Source of the DNA: Hafnia alvei
GTDB taxonomy: Bacteria; Pseudomonadota; Gammaproteobacteria; Enterobacterales; Enterobacteriaceae
Length of the DNA stretch: 64,000 nt
Direction: 5' to 3'
Assembly: GCF_964063325.1 (NCBI RefSeq)
Contig: NZ_OZ061315.1
Location: 1,736,001 to 1,800,000, forward strand
Shown here one piece after another: positions 37,117 through 46,807 of the stretch. The position numbers and the translations under genes were made by a program. How positions within the stretch are numbered: the first letter of the stretch is position 1; every line of letters starts with the position of its first letter. The notes under the pieces were generated by a model, which was not told where the DNA came from, made no database searches, and was given only the letters and a program-made list of their open reading frames with translations.

Positions 37117-37480
37117 ATTTTTAAAAATATTTATCCCTATGAAATCGTTAACTATAATTTTAAAACGGCGTTTATTTTGAACATTTTTCGCAGAAGAAAA
37201 AGGATTAAAAATGATGCATTAGACATCGCGTAAAAACAGGCCAAAAAAGGGGGATGGCAAAAAGATAAAATGAAGGATGGCGGTTTTTCATAGAAAAGTA
37301 TCAAATGTAGGGTCCTACAGGTTAAAATAGCCAATTAACTGACTGATGTTCACTTGTCAGAACCTAGCAAACGGTGCAACTTGCTGCTTAGTTATAATGC
37401 ATGGAGTTGCATACTCATTTGATTATTAAGCTTTTTCTGGCTTTTAGTCTCCGTAAATTCTCTTTAGTGATAGTGAAAAC
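37117..37480. other. AT-rich intergenic region before rlmL
   Basis: The stretch is AT-rich with no gene I can support. A TATAAT at 37393-37398 is a candidate -10 for rlmL, but its -35 is poor. The rlmL ribosome site is weak. Confidence 0.4.
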
Positions 37481-39607
37481 ATGAAATCTCTGTTTGCCAG
37501 CACCGCGCGCGGTCTAGAAGAACTGTTAAAAAATGAACTCGAAGCCCTCGGTGCGCACTCCTGTCAAATTGTTCAAGGCGGTGTGCATTTTCAAGGGGAT
37601 GATCGTTTGCTCTATCAGAGCCTGCTCTGGAGCCGTTTAGCTTCGCGCATTTTGATGCCGCTGAATGAGTTTAAAGTCTATAGCGATCTGGATCTGTACT
37701 TAGGTGTACAGGCAATCGACTGGACTTCTATTTTTGGCGTCGATAAAACCTTTGCCGTGCATTTCACCGGCACCAACGAAGAAATTCGCAACAGCCAATA
37801 TGGCGCGTTGAAAGTCAAAGATGCGATCGTGGATAGCTTCACGCGCAAAATTGATGCGCGTCCCACCGTCGCCAAACAAACGCCAGATATTCGTATTAAC
37901 GTTTTCCTACAGCGTGAAACGGCCAGCGTGGCGTTGGATCTGAGCGGAGAAGGCCTGCATCAGCGTGGCTACCGCGATCTTACCGGTGCGGCACCGCTTA
38001 AAGAAACGTTGGCCTCGGCTATTGTGCTGCGTTCGGGCTGGAAAGCGGGTACGCCGATGGTCGACCCAATGTGTGGTTCCGGTACTTTACTGATTGAAGC
38101 CGCAATGATGGCCTCCGATCACGCGCCGGGTCTGACCCGTCAGCACTGGGGCTTCACCGCGTGGAATGGTCATAACCCTGAATTGTGGCGTGAACTGATG
38201 GCGGAAGCACAGGTGCGTGCCCGTCGTGGTCTGCAAGAACAGGAAGGTCAGTCACGTTTCTTCGGTTCAGATAACGATCGCCGTGTGATTGAAATGGCGC
38301 GTGCTAACGCCCGTCGTGCTGGTGTTTCCGAACTGATTACGTTCAACGTGGCTGACGTCAGCAACCTGAAAAACCCGCTGCCAGAAGGCCCAACCGGAAC
38401 CGTGCTAAGCAACCCGCCATACGGTGAACGCTTAGAAAGCGAACCTGCACTGATTGCGCTGCACAATGCGTTAGGTCGCATCATGAAAGGCGCATTTGGC
38501 GGTTGGCAGCTCTCTTTATTCAGTGCATCTCCTGAACTGCTGAGCTGTTTACAGCTCCGTGCAGAGCGTCAATTTAAGGCGAAAAACGGCCCGCTGGACT
38601 GTGTGCAGAAAAACTATCAGCTCGCAGAGAACCCGCTGGGTGCGCCAGCAGGCCAAATTGCTGAAGATTATGCGAACCGTCTGCGTAAGAATCTGAAGAA
38701 GCTTGATAAGTGGGCGAAGCAAGAAGGCATTGAATGCTACCGCGTTTATGATGCCGATCTGCCAGAATACAACGTTGCCGTCGATCGCTATGCCGACAAA
38801 GTGGTGGTGCAGGAATATGCGCCGCCGAAAACCGTTGATGCGCAAAAAGCACGTCAGCGTCTGTTTGACGTGATTAACGCCACTCAGTCGGTGATGAACT
38901 TGCCGTCTAACAGCTTGATCTTGAAAACCCGTGAACGCCAGAAAGGCAAAAGTCAGTATGAAAAACTGGCACAAAAAGAAGAGTTCATGCTGGTTAAAGA
39001 GTACAACGCTGAGCTGTGGGTTAACTTAACTGACTATTTAGACACGGGTCTGTTCCTTGACCACCGCATTGCCCGCCGCATGTTGGGCGAAATGTGCAAC
39101 GGTAAGGACTTCCTGAACCTGTTTGCTTATACCGGAACGGCGAGCGTTCATGCAGGGTTAGGCGGTGCACGTTCAACCACCACGGTGGATATGTCACGCA
39201 CTTACCTTGAGTGGGCAGAGAAAAACCTGCGGGCGAATGGGTTAACCGGACGTCAACATCGTTTGGTTCAGGCTGACTGTTTATCTTATTTGCATAACAG
39301 CGATGAACAATACGATGTGATCTTTATTGATCCACCGACGTTCTCGAATTCAAAACGTATGGAAGCCACGTTTGATGTGCAGCGCGATCATATTGACATT
39401 ATGCGCAACCTTAAACGTATGCTGCGTCGCCGTGGCACCATTATGTTCTCCAACAACAAGCGTGGATTTAAAATGGATCTTGAAGCGCTCGGTGCATTAG
39501 GTCTGGAAGCGAAAGAAATTACCGCTCAGACGTTGTCTCAGGACTTTGCCCGTAACCGTCAGATCCATAACTGCTGGCTGATCCGTCATGCTGGCGAGGA
39601 AAAGTAA
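37481..39607 (+). CDS. rlmL: 23S rRNA guanine methyltransferase RlmL (RlmKL)
   Basis: This bifunctional enzyme methylates G2445 (N2) and G2069 (N7) of 23S rRNA. The 708-residue product (E. coli 702) has an N-terminal THUMP domain (about 45-155) and a first methyltransferase domain with DPMCGSGTLLIEAA near 190 and NPPYGERL near 310. A second methyltransferase domain has LNLFAYTGTASV near 545 and FIDPPTFSNS near 615. It ends three bases before uup, so the two are co-transcribed. Confidence 0.97.
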   Translation: MKSLFASTARGLEELLKNELEALGAHSCQIVQGGVHFQGDDRLLYQSLLWSRLASRILMPLNEFKVYSDLDLYLGVQAIDWTSIFGVDKTFAVHFTGTNEEIRNSQYGALKVKDAIVDSFTRKIDARPTVAKQTPDIRINVFLQRETASVALDLSGEGLHQRGYRDLTGAAPLKETLASAIVLRSGWKAGTPMVDPMCGSGTLLIEAAMMASDHAPGLTRQHWGFTAWNGHNPELWRELMAEAQVRARRGLQEQEGQSRFFGSDNDRRVIEMARANARRAGVSELITFNVADVSNLKNPLPEGPTGTVLSNPPYGERLESEPALIALHNALGRIMKGAFGGWQLSLFSASPELLSCLQLRAERQFKAKNGPLDCVQKNYQLAENPLGAPAGQIAEDYANRLRKNLKKLDKWAKQEGIECYRVYDADLPEYNVAVDRYADKVVVQEYAPPKTVDAQKARQRLFDVINATQSVMNLPSNSLILKTRERQKGKSQYEKLAQKEEFMLVKEYNAELWVNLTDYLDTGLFLDHRIARRMLGEMCNGKDFLNLFAYTGTASVHAGLGGARSTTTVDMSRTYLEWAEKNLRANGLTGRQHRLVQADCLSYLHNSDEQYDVIFIDPPTFSNSKRMEATFDVQRDHIDIMRNLKRMLRRRGTIMFSNNKRGFKMDLEALGALGLEAKEITAQTLSQDFARNRQIHNCWLIRHAGEEK

Positions 39608-39610
39608 GAT

Positions 39611-41515
39611 ATGTCGTTAATTAGTCTTTCCGGTGCATGGATTTCATTTAGTGATGCGCCGTTGCTCGATAACACCGAATTACACATCGAGCCAAATGAA
39701 CGTGTTTGTCTGGTAGGCCGTAATGGCGCAGGCAAATCAACCTTGCTGAAAGTACTGGGCAAAGAGTTACCGCTAGATGATGGACGTATCATCTATGAGC
39801 AAGATTTAGTGGTCTCGCGTTTGCAGCAAGATCCGCCGCGTAATATCGGTGGAACGGTTTTTGATTTTGTCTCAGAAGGCGTTGCCGAGCAGGCTCAGCA
39901 CCTTAAGGCTTATCATGATTTGCTGAAAAAGGTCGAATCCGATCCTAGCGAACAGAACCTGAATAAGCTTTCTGCGCTGCAGGAGATTTTGGATCATCAA
40001 GGCCTATGGCGTATTGATAGCCGCATCAGCGACGTGCTGACTAAGCTGGGCTTGAACGCGGATACCGACCTGTCTGCGCTATCGGGTGGTTGGCTGCGTA
40101 AAGCGGCTTTGGCACGTGCGCTGGTATGTGAGCCCGATGTGCTGTTGCTGGATGAACCGACAAACCACTTGGATATCGAAACGATCACGTGGCTGGAAGA
40201 TTTCCTGAAGGAATTCACCGGCAGCATCGTATTTATTTCCCATGACCGTTCATTTATTCGCAGCATGGCGACCCGTATCGTCGATCTGGATCGCGGTAAG
40301 CTGGTTTCTTGGCCTGGCAACTATGACGCCTATTTAATTGCAAAAGAAGAAGCGCTGCGCGTTGAAGAAATGCAGAACGCCGAGTTCGATCGCAAATTAG
40401 CGCAGGAAGAAGTCTGGATCCGCCAAGGTATCAAAGCGCGTCGTACCCGTAACGAAGGCCGCGTTCGCGCGTTAAAAGCGATGCGTAACGAACATGCCGA
40501 GCGCCGTAGTGTGCAAGGTAATGCCAAGATGCAGGTTGAAGAATCGCTGCGCTCCGGCAAAATTGTCTTCGAGATGGAGAATGTTAATTATAGCGTCGCA
40601 GGTAAAACGCTGGTGCGTGATTTCAGCGTTCAGGTTAACCGCGGCGATAAGATCGCGCTGGTTGGGCCAAACGGCTGTGGTAAAACTACGCTGCTGAAAC
40701 TGATGTTGGGCCAATTGCCGCCAGACAGCGGGAAAGTGCGTTGCGGGACCAAGCTAGAAATTGCTTACTTTGATCAGCATCGCGCAGAGTTAGATCCAGA
40801 CAAAACCGTGATGGATAATCTGGCTGAAGGTAAGCAAGAAGTTATGGTTAACGGCCGTCCACGCCATGTTTTAGGATATTTGCAGGACTTCCTGTTCCAC
40901 CCTAAACGCGCGATGACGCCGGTACGCGCCTTGTCAGGCGGTGAACGTAACCGATTGTTGCTCGCGAAGTTGTTCCTAAAACCAAGCAATCTATTGATTC
41001 TCGATGAACCAACCAACGATTTAGATATCGAAACATTGGAATTGCTGGAAGAGCTGGTTGATGGTTATCAAGGCACGGTTATGCTGGTTAGCCACGATCG
41101 TCAATTCGTCGATAACTCCGTGACTGATTGCTGGATCTTCGAGGGTAACGGCGTCATTAACAGCTACGTGGGTGGCTATTATGACGCGCACAAGCAAAAA
41201 GCCGACATGCGTTCTTTCAGCCAACAGGCTGCGTCTAAACCTCAGGCGAGTGCAAATACACCTAAAGCGGAAGTGAAAAAGCGCAGCAATAAGATGAGCT
41301 ATAATTTGCTACGTGAATTAGAGCAGCTTCCTGCACGCCTTGAAGAGTTGGAAACCGCGCTGACTACTTTGCAGGAAAAAGTCGCTAAACCTGATTTCTT
41401 CAACCAATCTCATGAAGAGACTCAGAACGTTCTGCAAAAGATGGCTGAAGTCGAGCAGCAGCTTGAAACAGCGTTTGAGCGTTGGGAAGAGCTAGAAGCA
41501 ATGAAGAATGCTTAA
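39611..41515 (+). CDS. uup: ABC-F ATPase Uup
   Basis: Uup is a soluble ABC-F protein linked in E. coli to ribosome function and to suppression of transposon precise excision. The 634-residue product has two ATPase domains: Walker A GRNGAGKS at 36-43 with LSGG near 156 and LLLDEPTNHLD near 178, then GPNGCGKT near 352 with LSGGERNR and LILDEPTNDLD. An arm-type linker separates them. A C-terminal coiled coil (about 560-634) follows a basic linker and is typical of Uup DNA binding. Confidence 0.96.
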   Translation: MSLISLSGAWISFSDAPLLDNTELHIEPNERVCLVGRNGAGKSTLLKVLGKELPLDDGRIIYEQDLVVSRLQQDPPRNIGGTVFDFVSEGVAEQAQHLKAYHDLLKKVESDPSEQNLNKLSALQEILDHQGLWRIDSRISDVLTKLGLNADTDLSALSGGWLRKAALARALVCEPDVLLLDEPTNHLDIETITWLEDFLKEFTGSIVFISHDRSFIRSMATRIVDLDRGKLVSWPGNYDAYLIAKEEALRVEEMQNAEFDRKLAQEEVWIRQGIKARRTRNEGRVRALKAMRNEHAERRSVQGNAKMQVEESLRSGKIVFEMENVNYSVAGKTLVRDFSVQVNRGDKIALVGPNGCGKTTLLKLMLGQLPPDSGKVRCGTKLEIAYFDQHRAELDPDKTVMDNLAEGKQEVMVNGRPRHVLGYLQDFLFHPKRAMTPVRALSGGERNRLLLAKLFLKPSNLLILDEPTNDLDIETLELLEELVDGYQGTVMLVSHDRQFVDNSVTDCWIFEGNGVINSYVGGYYDAHKQKADMRSFSQQAASKPQASANTPKAEVKKRSNKMSYNLLRELEQLPARLEELETALTTLQEKVAKPDFFNQSHEETQNVLQKMAEVEQQLETAFERWEELEAMKNA

Positions 41516-41538
41516 TCGATCTGCCTAAGACGGAATAA

Positions 41539-41580
41539 AGCCTGACTAACGCGGAGTGATGTGTTGTGTCAGGCTTTTTT
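41539..41580 (+). terminator. Terminator after uup
   Basis: AAGCCTGAC pairs with GTCAGGCTT across a longer loop and is followed by six T residues. Confidence 0.8.
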
Positions 41581-41618
41581 GTGCATTTTATGTAGCAACC
41601 AAATAGTGGGAAAAAATC

Positions 41619-42887
41619 ATGTGTTCTGAACATCATCTGGATTCAGAAAACAAAATATTATGCCCGCAATGTGACATGCTGGTGGAGCTGCCCGTGTTGC
41701 CAGAGGGCTCTAAAAGTAGCTGTCCTCGTTGTCATACGACCTTGATGGTGAAGTGGCGAGAGCCGCGCCGCCAGCCCGTGTTGTACGCCATTTGCGCGTT
41801 GTTTATGCTGGTCTTAGCCAACCTTTTCCCCTTTGTGAACATGTCGGTGGCTGGGATCCGCAATGCCATTACGCTGATTCAGATCCCACAGACGCTGGTG
41901 TCAGAAGACTATGCCAGCATGGCGTCGCTGTTTATGATTTTCGTCCAGTTGGTGCCTGCATTTTGTATGGTTTCGATTATTCTGCTTAATTTGCGGATAC
42001 CGATGCCGACAGAACTCAAGGTCATGATGGCGAAGATCCTCTTCAAATGTCGCTCGTGGTGCATGGTTGAAATCTTCTTAGCGGGAGTTCTGGTTAGCTT
42101 CGTGAAGCTGATGGCCTATGGTGATGTCGGTGTGGGGACCAGTTTCCTGCCTTATTGCCTATTTTGCGTCCTGCAGGTACGCGTATTCCAAGTCATCGAT
42201 AAACGACTTCTATGGCGTGATATTGCGCCCGCCCCGCAGCTTCCAGAAAATTTACGTGTTGGCCTGACCGGGCTTCAACAAGGGCTGCGCTCTTGTTCAT
42301 GTTGTTCTGCTATTTTACCCGCCGATCAGCTGTCGTGCCCCCGCTGTCATAGCAGAGGCCACGCGCGACGTCGTAATAGTTTGCAATGGACGATGTCTTT
42401 ACTCGTCACGGCAATCATGTTGTATATCCCCGCAAACGTTCTGCCGATTATGGTAACGCAAGCACTTGGCACCAAGCTCACCTCAACGATTATGGCTGGG
42501 GTTATTTTGCTTTGGGGCGAAGGCTCTTACCCCGTAGCCATGGTTATTTTTATCGCCAGTATTATGGTTCCCACGCTAAAAATATTAGCGATAGGGTGGT
42601 TATGCTGGGATGCCAAATATGCCACGCGCGGTGACAGTGAGCGTATGCATTTTGTTTATGAAATTGTGGAATTTGTTGGGCGCTGGTCAATGATTGACGT
42701 GTTTGTTATCGCGGTACTTTCTGCGTTGGTAAATATGGGGCAATTGATGAGCATTTACCCTGATATTGGAGCGTTACTTTTTGCGATGGTGGTGATTATT
42801 ACCATGATCTCAGCGATGACATTTGATCCTAGATTGATCTGGGATCGTGAACGTGGCTTAACGTACAAGGAGCCTCAAAGTGAATGA
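41619..42887 (+). CDS. pqiA: Intermembrane transport protein PqiA
   Basis: PqiA is the inner-membrane component of the Pqi lipid-transport system. The 422-residue product has zinc-ribbon-like pairs (CPQC at about 15-18 and CPRC at 35-38, repeated as CSCC and CPRC near 226-247). Each precedes a four-helix membrane block, giving eight helices. Conserved stretches include ALFMLVLANLFPFVN and LYIPANVLPIM. It overlaps pqiB by eight bases. E. coli pqi is SoxS-induced; no soxbox is clear to me here. Confidence 0.95.
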   Translation: MCSEHHLDSENKILCPQCDMLVELPVLPEGSKSSCPRCHTTLMVKWREPRRQPVLYAICALFMLVLANLFPFVNMSVAGIRNAITLIQIPQTLVSEDYASMASLFMIFVQLVPAFCMVSIILLNLRIPMPTELKVMMAKILFKCRSWCMVEIFLAGVLVSFVKLMAYGDVGVGTSFLPYCLFCVLQVRVFQVIDKRLLWRDIAPAPQLPENLRVGLTGLQQGLRSCSCCSAILPADQLSCPRCHSRGHARRRNSLQWTMSLLVTAIMLYIPANVLPIMVTQALGTKLTSTIMAGVILLWGEGSYPVAMVIFIASIMVPTLKILAIGWLCWDAKYATRGDSERMHFVYEIVEFVGRWSMIDVFVIAVLSALVNMGQLMSIYPDIGALLFAMVVIITMISAMTFDPRLIWDRERGLTYKEPQSE

Positions 42888-44520
42888 GCAAGAAACTGGC
42901 GTAGCTAAGGTTGAAAAAATCAAACGCTGGTCCCCTGTCTGGATTGTCCCTATCGTCACGGCATTGATCGGTGCATGGGTGATTTTTTATCATTTTAGCC
43001 ACCAAGGACCGGAAGTGACGTTGATTACTTCTAGCGCAGAAGGGCTTGAGGGTGGCAAAACGGCGATCAAAAGTCGTAGCGTTGACGTGGGAATGGTTGA
43101 AACCGTTACGTTAAATGAGGATTTGACGCAGGTCATCGTAAAAGCACGCTTGAATTCAGGAATGGAAAAGCTTCTGCGTAAAGACAGCGTGTTCTGGGTA
43201 GTGAAACCACAGATTGGTCGTGAGGGTATTTCAGGGCTCGGAACCTTGCTCTCAGGCGCATATATTGAGCTGCAGCCGGGCTCAAATAAAGAGGCTCATG
43301 ATGAGTTCAATTTGCTTGATCAGCCGCCGCTAGCGCCGCCGGATGCGAAAGGGATCCGCGTCACGTTAGACAGCGAACAGGCAGGGCAGCTCAGCCCTGG
43401 CGATCCCGTATTGTTCCGTGGTTTACGCGTTGGTTCCGTTGAGACCAGCCAGTTTGATCCCAAAAATCGCCAGATCCACTATCAGATCTTTATCACTGCG
43501 CCGTATGACACCTTGGTGACGGACAACGTTCGCTTCTGGATCGACAGCGGTGTTTCATTCGATATGTCTGCTCAGGGCATGCGTGTGGAAATGGGCTCAT
43601 TGACCACGCTATTTAGCGGCGGCGTAAGCTTTGATGTGCCTCAAGGCTGGTCAGTAGGTAAGCCCGCGGCAAATCAGTCTCAGTTTGCACTGTTTGATAA
43701 CCAGCGCAGCATTCAGGAGTCGCTATACACAGAACATAAAAGCGTGCTGATGTTCTTTAGTGATTCTATTCGTGGTTTGCAGGCTGGTGCTCCGGTTGAA
43801 TTCCGCGGTATTCGCTTAGGTACTGTGGCTGAAGCGCCTTACTTTGTGACTGGCCTAAGCCAGAAGTTGGACTCCGATTACCAGATCCCGGTCTTGGTTA
43901 ATATCGAGCCAGGCCGTATTCAGCAAAAATTGGGCGATAACTTTAACGTTGAGCAACATCTGTTCTCCGGCGTGGGTGAAGGGTTACGTGCATCACTTAA
44001 ATCTGCCAACTTGCTAACCGGGTCACTGTATATTGATTTGGACTTCTATCCACAGGCTAAGCCTTGGAAAGGTCCTCGCAAAATTGATGGTTGGCCGGTC
44101 GTGCCGACGGTAAGTGGTGGCTTGGCGCAGCTGCAACAGAAACTGACCGCGACACTCGATAAAATCAACTCGTTGCCAATTGAGCCAATGATCAATGAAG
44201 CGACTAATACTTTGAAGGCCAGCCAGAAAACGATGGCAGAAACGCAGAAAACGTTGGATGCGTTGAATAAACTGGTTTCAAGCAAAGAAGCGCAAGCATT
44301 ACCAGGCGATATGCAGAAAACGTTGACTGAGTTGAATCGAAGTGTGAAAGGCTTCCAGCCGGGGTCTCCAGCCTATAACAATATGGTCGGCGACATGCAG
44401 CGTTTGGATCAGGTGTTACGTGAGCTGCAGCCGGTACTACGTACGCTCAATGAGAAGAGCAATTCACTGGTGTTTGAAGCGCCAGCTGGCAAAGATCCGC
44501 AGCCTAAGAGGACAAAATAA
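42880..44520 (+). CDS. pqiB: Intermembrane transport protein PqiB (MCE domains)
   Basis: PqiB forms a stack of MCE hexamer rings with a long tube spanning the periplasm. The 546-residue product (same as E. coli) has an inner-membrane helix at about 20-40, three MCE domains (starting near 42, 160 and 285) and a C-terminal helical, coiled-coil segment (about 425-520) that builds the tube. Repeats such as LLSGAYIEL, LFSGGVSFD and LLTGSLYIDLD mark the MCE domains. Its stop shares a base with the pqiC start (TAATG). Confidence 0.96.
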   Translation: MNEQETGVAKVEKIKRWSPVWIVPIVTALIGAWVIFYHFSHQGPEVTLITSSAEGLEGGKTAIKSRSVDVGMVETVTLNEDLTQVIVKARLNSGMEKLLRKDSVFWVVKPQIGREGISGLGTLLSGAYIELQPGSNKEAHDEFNLLDQPPLAPPDAKGIRVTLDSEQAGQLSPGDPVLFRGLRVGSVETSQFDPKNRQIHYQIFITAPYDTLVTDNVRFWIDSGVSFDMSAQGMRVEMGSLTTLFSGGVSFDVPQGWSVGKPAANQSQFALFDNQRSIQESLYTEHKSVLMFFSDSIRGLQAGAPVEFRGIRLGTVAEAPYFVTGLSQKLDSDYQIPVLVNIEPGRIQQKLGDNFNVEQHLFSGVGEGLRASLKSANLLTGSLYIDLDFYPQAKPWKGPRKIDGWPVVPTVSGGLAQLQQKLTATLDKINSLPIEPMINEATNTLKASQKTMAETQKTLDALNKLVSSKEAQALPGDMQKTLTELNRSVKGFQPGSPAYNNMVGDMQRLDQVLRELQPVLRTLNEKSNSLVFEAPAGKDPQPKRTK

Positions 44521-45080
44521 TGAAAATCTGGATGGTGGGAGCGGCTGCGTTACTGCTGAGTGCATGTAGTAGCCAACCACAGAAAAGTTACTATCAGCTT
44601 CCTGTTCCCGTGGCTAGTACGGCGGTGGTGCAAGCGCCTGTCAACAGCGACACGCACCAGCTATGGCTTGAGCGTGTTAGCGTGGCAGATTTTCTGAGTG
44701 CCCTCGGCGTGGTTTATCAAACTAACGACGTGCAGTTTGTCACCGCCGGCAATAATCTTTGGGCAAGCCCGTTGGAGCAGCAGCTTCAACAAACGATGGT
44801 CGCGAATCTGAGTGTGGCAATGCCGGGCTGGATTGTTTCATCTCAGCCGTTGGGTAATGCTCAGGATACGCTAAATATCAGCGTGACGGGCTTCCATGGC
44901 CGCTATGATGGCAAGGCTGTTATCAGTGGCGAATGGATTTTAACGCGTAATGGTCAACTGACTAAGCGAGCGTTCAATCTGGTGCTTCCTGTGCCGCAAG
45001 ACGGCTATGATGCGCTGGTGAAGACGCTTGCGGAAGGCTGGCAGCAGGAAGCGCAGCAGATCGCACGTCAGGTTCAGTGA
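44520..45080 (+). CDS. pqiC: Outer-membrane lipoprotein PqiC
   Basis: PqiC is the lipoprotein partner of PqiB on the inner face of the outer membrane (ABC-type transport auxiliary family). The 186-residue precursor has a short signal with lipobox LLSAC, so Cys16 is the lipidated residue. YYQLPVP, the usual start of this family's mature domain, follows. The last gene of the operon, it is followed by a strong terminator. Confidence 0.94.
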   Translation: MKIWMVGAAALLLSACSSQPQKSYYQLPVPVASTAVVQAPVNSDTHQLWLERVSVADFLSALGVVYQTNDVQFVTAGNNLWASPLEQQLQQTMVANLSVAMPGWIVSSQPLGNAQDTLNISVTGFHGRYDGKAVISGEWILTRNGQLTKRAFNLVLPVPQDGYDALVKTLAEGWQQEAQQIARQVQ

Positions 45081-45106
45081 TACCCTAGACTAAAATTGTC
45101 TAAATA

Positions 45107-45145
45107 AACCCCGGTCAGAGCAAATCTTGCTGACCGGGGTTTTCT
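45107..45145 (+). terminator. pqiABC terminator
   Basis: AACCCCGGTCAG pairs with CTGACCGGGGTT across an eleven-base loop, followed by a T-rich run. Confidence 0.88.
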
Positions 45146-45340
45146 TTATGTAGAACAGGCGATTGTGAGATATCGCGTTAAATACAGCTGTAGAGCGGCG
45201 TCTTGTCGCTCACATTTGTGACACTGGTATGAATTTTGCGCATTGACCCTCAGGCTAAAAGCGGCTATTGATTATGTGTGATGGCGAAAAAGTCATCACT
45301 GTTTTCTTTCCAGCAGAACTGAAAATGAGGGAAACGAGGC

Positions 45341-45508
45341 ATGAAGAGACAAAAACGCGATCGCCTAGAACGGGCTCAATCACGTGGGTATCAGGCTGGT
45401 ATTATTGGGCGCTCAAAGGAGTTTTGCCCATATCAATCGGTAGATGCAAGGTCACATTGGTTGGGAGGCTGGCGGCAGGCCATGGAAGACAGGTCGGTAA
45501 TGGCCTGA
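45341..45508 (+). CDS. rmf: Ribosome modulation factor
   Basis: RMF pairs 70S ribosomes into inactive 100S dimers in stationary phase. The 55-residue product is the exact E. coli length and begins MKRQKRDRLERAQSRGYQAG, then GRSKEFCPYQ, WLGGWRQAMEDR and SVMA. It is strongly basic, as expected. The position after pqiC is as in E. coli. A GAAACGAGG stretch just before the ATG serves as ribosome site. In E. coli rmf is ppGpp-controlled; I see no specific site for that here. Confidence 0.96.
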   Translation: MKRQKRDRLERAQSRGYQAGIIGRSKEFCPYQSVDARSHWLGGWRQAMEDRSVMA

Positions 45509-45537
45509 TGGTCATCGCTATCAATTCGGATTAGTAA

Positions 45538-45566
45538 TAAAAACCTCTGTTAACGCAGAGGTTTTT
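45538..45566 (+). terminator. rmf terminator
   Basis: AAACCTCTG pairs with CAGAGGTTT around a six-base loop and is followed by T residues. Confidence 0.88.
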
Positions 45567-45833
45567 ATTCAGCGAATTAATTGAGTTATGAATATATGTA
45601 GAAAATATTTAAAATTTATATATGTAGAATTCAATTTCTTATATTTTTAATCCTAGGTTAAATTGGGCTTTATTTTTTGTAACCTATCAGATAATGTATT
45701 ATTGAATGAATTATTATTGGGTTGTGAATTCATTACATGGACGAATAATTTGGCTTTATCATATTTTAAATTATTATTAATTTAATGAATTGTATGACGC
45801 CAAAAATGGAGTTTGCTATTTGGAGTTATAGGG
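45567..45833. other. Very AT-rich region before the LysR-type gene
   Basis: No gene is seen. The stretch is visibly richer in A and T than its surroundings and contains a repeated TATATGTAGAA (near 45594 and 45622). A candidate LysR-type site is listed separately. Such DNA is a typical H-NS target; that is inference. Confidence 0.5.
45728..45746 (+). promoter_or_regulatory. Candidate LysR-type (T-N11-A) binding site
   Basis: ATTC-N11-GAAT is a perfect four-base dyad with the eleven-base spacing of LTTR boxes, about 88 bases before the regulator's ATG. In AT-rich DNA chance is a real alternative. Confidence 0.35.
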
Positions 45834-46775
45834 ATGTTTGAACATCAGGATAGTTTAAAATCATTAAGGAAGTTTGATCTAAATTTATTAACGGTTTTTG
45901 AAGCTGTTTATTTTTATAAAAGCGTCAGTAAAGCCGCTGATATTTTAGGCATGACATCTCCAGCGGTAAGTCAGAGTATTCAGAGACTCAGACAGTATTT
46001 TCCTGATCCTCTATTTATTAGGGATGGAAAGGGGATATCTGCTACGGTTTTTGCTGATAGCATGCATGAAAATATAAAGGGAAGCTTAAACGGTATTATT
46101 GATATTTTTGCGGATAAGGGGGATAGCATCAGAAATCTGGTGATATGGAGTGATCCTCATCTAGCACAGCTATTGATACCGGATGTTTGTAGTCACCTTA
46201 TGTCATCGGCAAAGATTAAGTGTCGAATTGCTCACAATCTATTGCCTGAGGATCCTATAGAAGTAGAGCATGCGCTGCTGTACCATAAAGCGGACATCAT
46301 TTTTGATATTGTTCCAATCTATAATTCGGCTATTGAGTCTGAGCTAATTTATAGTGAAAAAATCGTGATGGTTTGTTCTAAAAACCACCCAAGAATTAGT
46401 GGTGAAGTGACTAATAGCAGCATAAAGGATGAACGTTACACAACAATTACCAAAAATAGAAAAAAAATTAATGAGTTCAGAACAAAAATAGATATCCTTT
46501 TAGGTAAAAGAACCGTGTCTTTTGCATCACCATCATTAATTACGTCTTTAGCCGTGATTGAAAAAACAAACGATGTCGGCTTTTGCCCTGAGTCAATGTA
46601 TGAAAAGTTTAAAGATATATATAATATTAAGCGCCTAGATTGTGAGGCTGACTTGGGGACCTATGAAGTCTATATGTCTTACAGTAAAAAGGCACAACAA
46701 GATAAGGCGCTATTAGATCTAGTGAATAAAGTTAAAGAGGTTCTTATTACGCAGAACACTTCTGTTCTACGCTAG
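45834..46775 (+). CDS. LysR-type transcriptional regulator
   Basis: This 313-residue regulator has an N-terminal winged helix-turn-helix (about 10-70: FDLNLLTVFEAV, then SVSKAADILGMTSPAVSQSI and RLRQYFPDPLFIRDG). A weakly conserved effector domain follows. The N-terminus resembles the LeuO/YbeF/YbdO branch. I chose the ATG at 45834, eight bases after GGAG, over a TTG seven codons upstream. Codon use is AT-rich (many Lys, Ile, Asn) unlike the flanking rmf and fabA, which suggests horizontal acquisition. Target genes and ligand are unknown. Confidence 0.88.
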   Translation: MFEHQDSLKSLRKFDLNLLTVFEAVYFYKSVSKAADILGMTSPAVSQSIQRLRQYFPDPLFIRDGKGISATVFADSMHENIKGSLNGIIDIFADKGDSIRNLVIWSDPHLAQLLIPDVCSHLMSSAKIKCRIAHNLLPEDPIEVEHALLYHKADIIFDIVPIYNSAIESELIYSEKIVMVCSKNHPRISGEVTNSSIKDERYTTITKNRKKINEFRTKIDILLGKRTVSFASPSLITSLAVIEKTNDVGFCPESMYEKFKDIYNIKRLDCEADLGTYEVYMSYSKKAQQDKALLDLVNKVKEVLITQNTSVLR

Positions 46776-46807
46776 GGTAAATATTGGAATGTCGGTCCTA
46801 TAGAAAA

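Noticed and set aside
37152..37334. 60-codon hydrophobic minus-strand frame upstream of ydfZ
   Set aside because: AT-rich DNA easily gives Phe/Leu-rich frames; no ribosome site or homologue known to me.
45205..45235. CRP-like sequence (CACATTTGTGACAC) upstream of rmf
   Set aside because: The half sites are too close for the TGTGA-N6-TCACA arrangement, so I did not call a CRP site.
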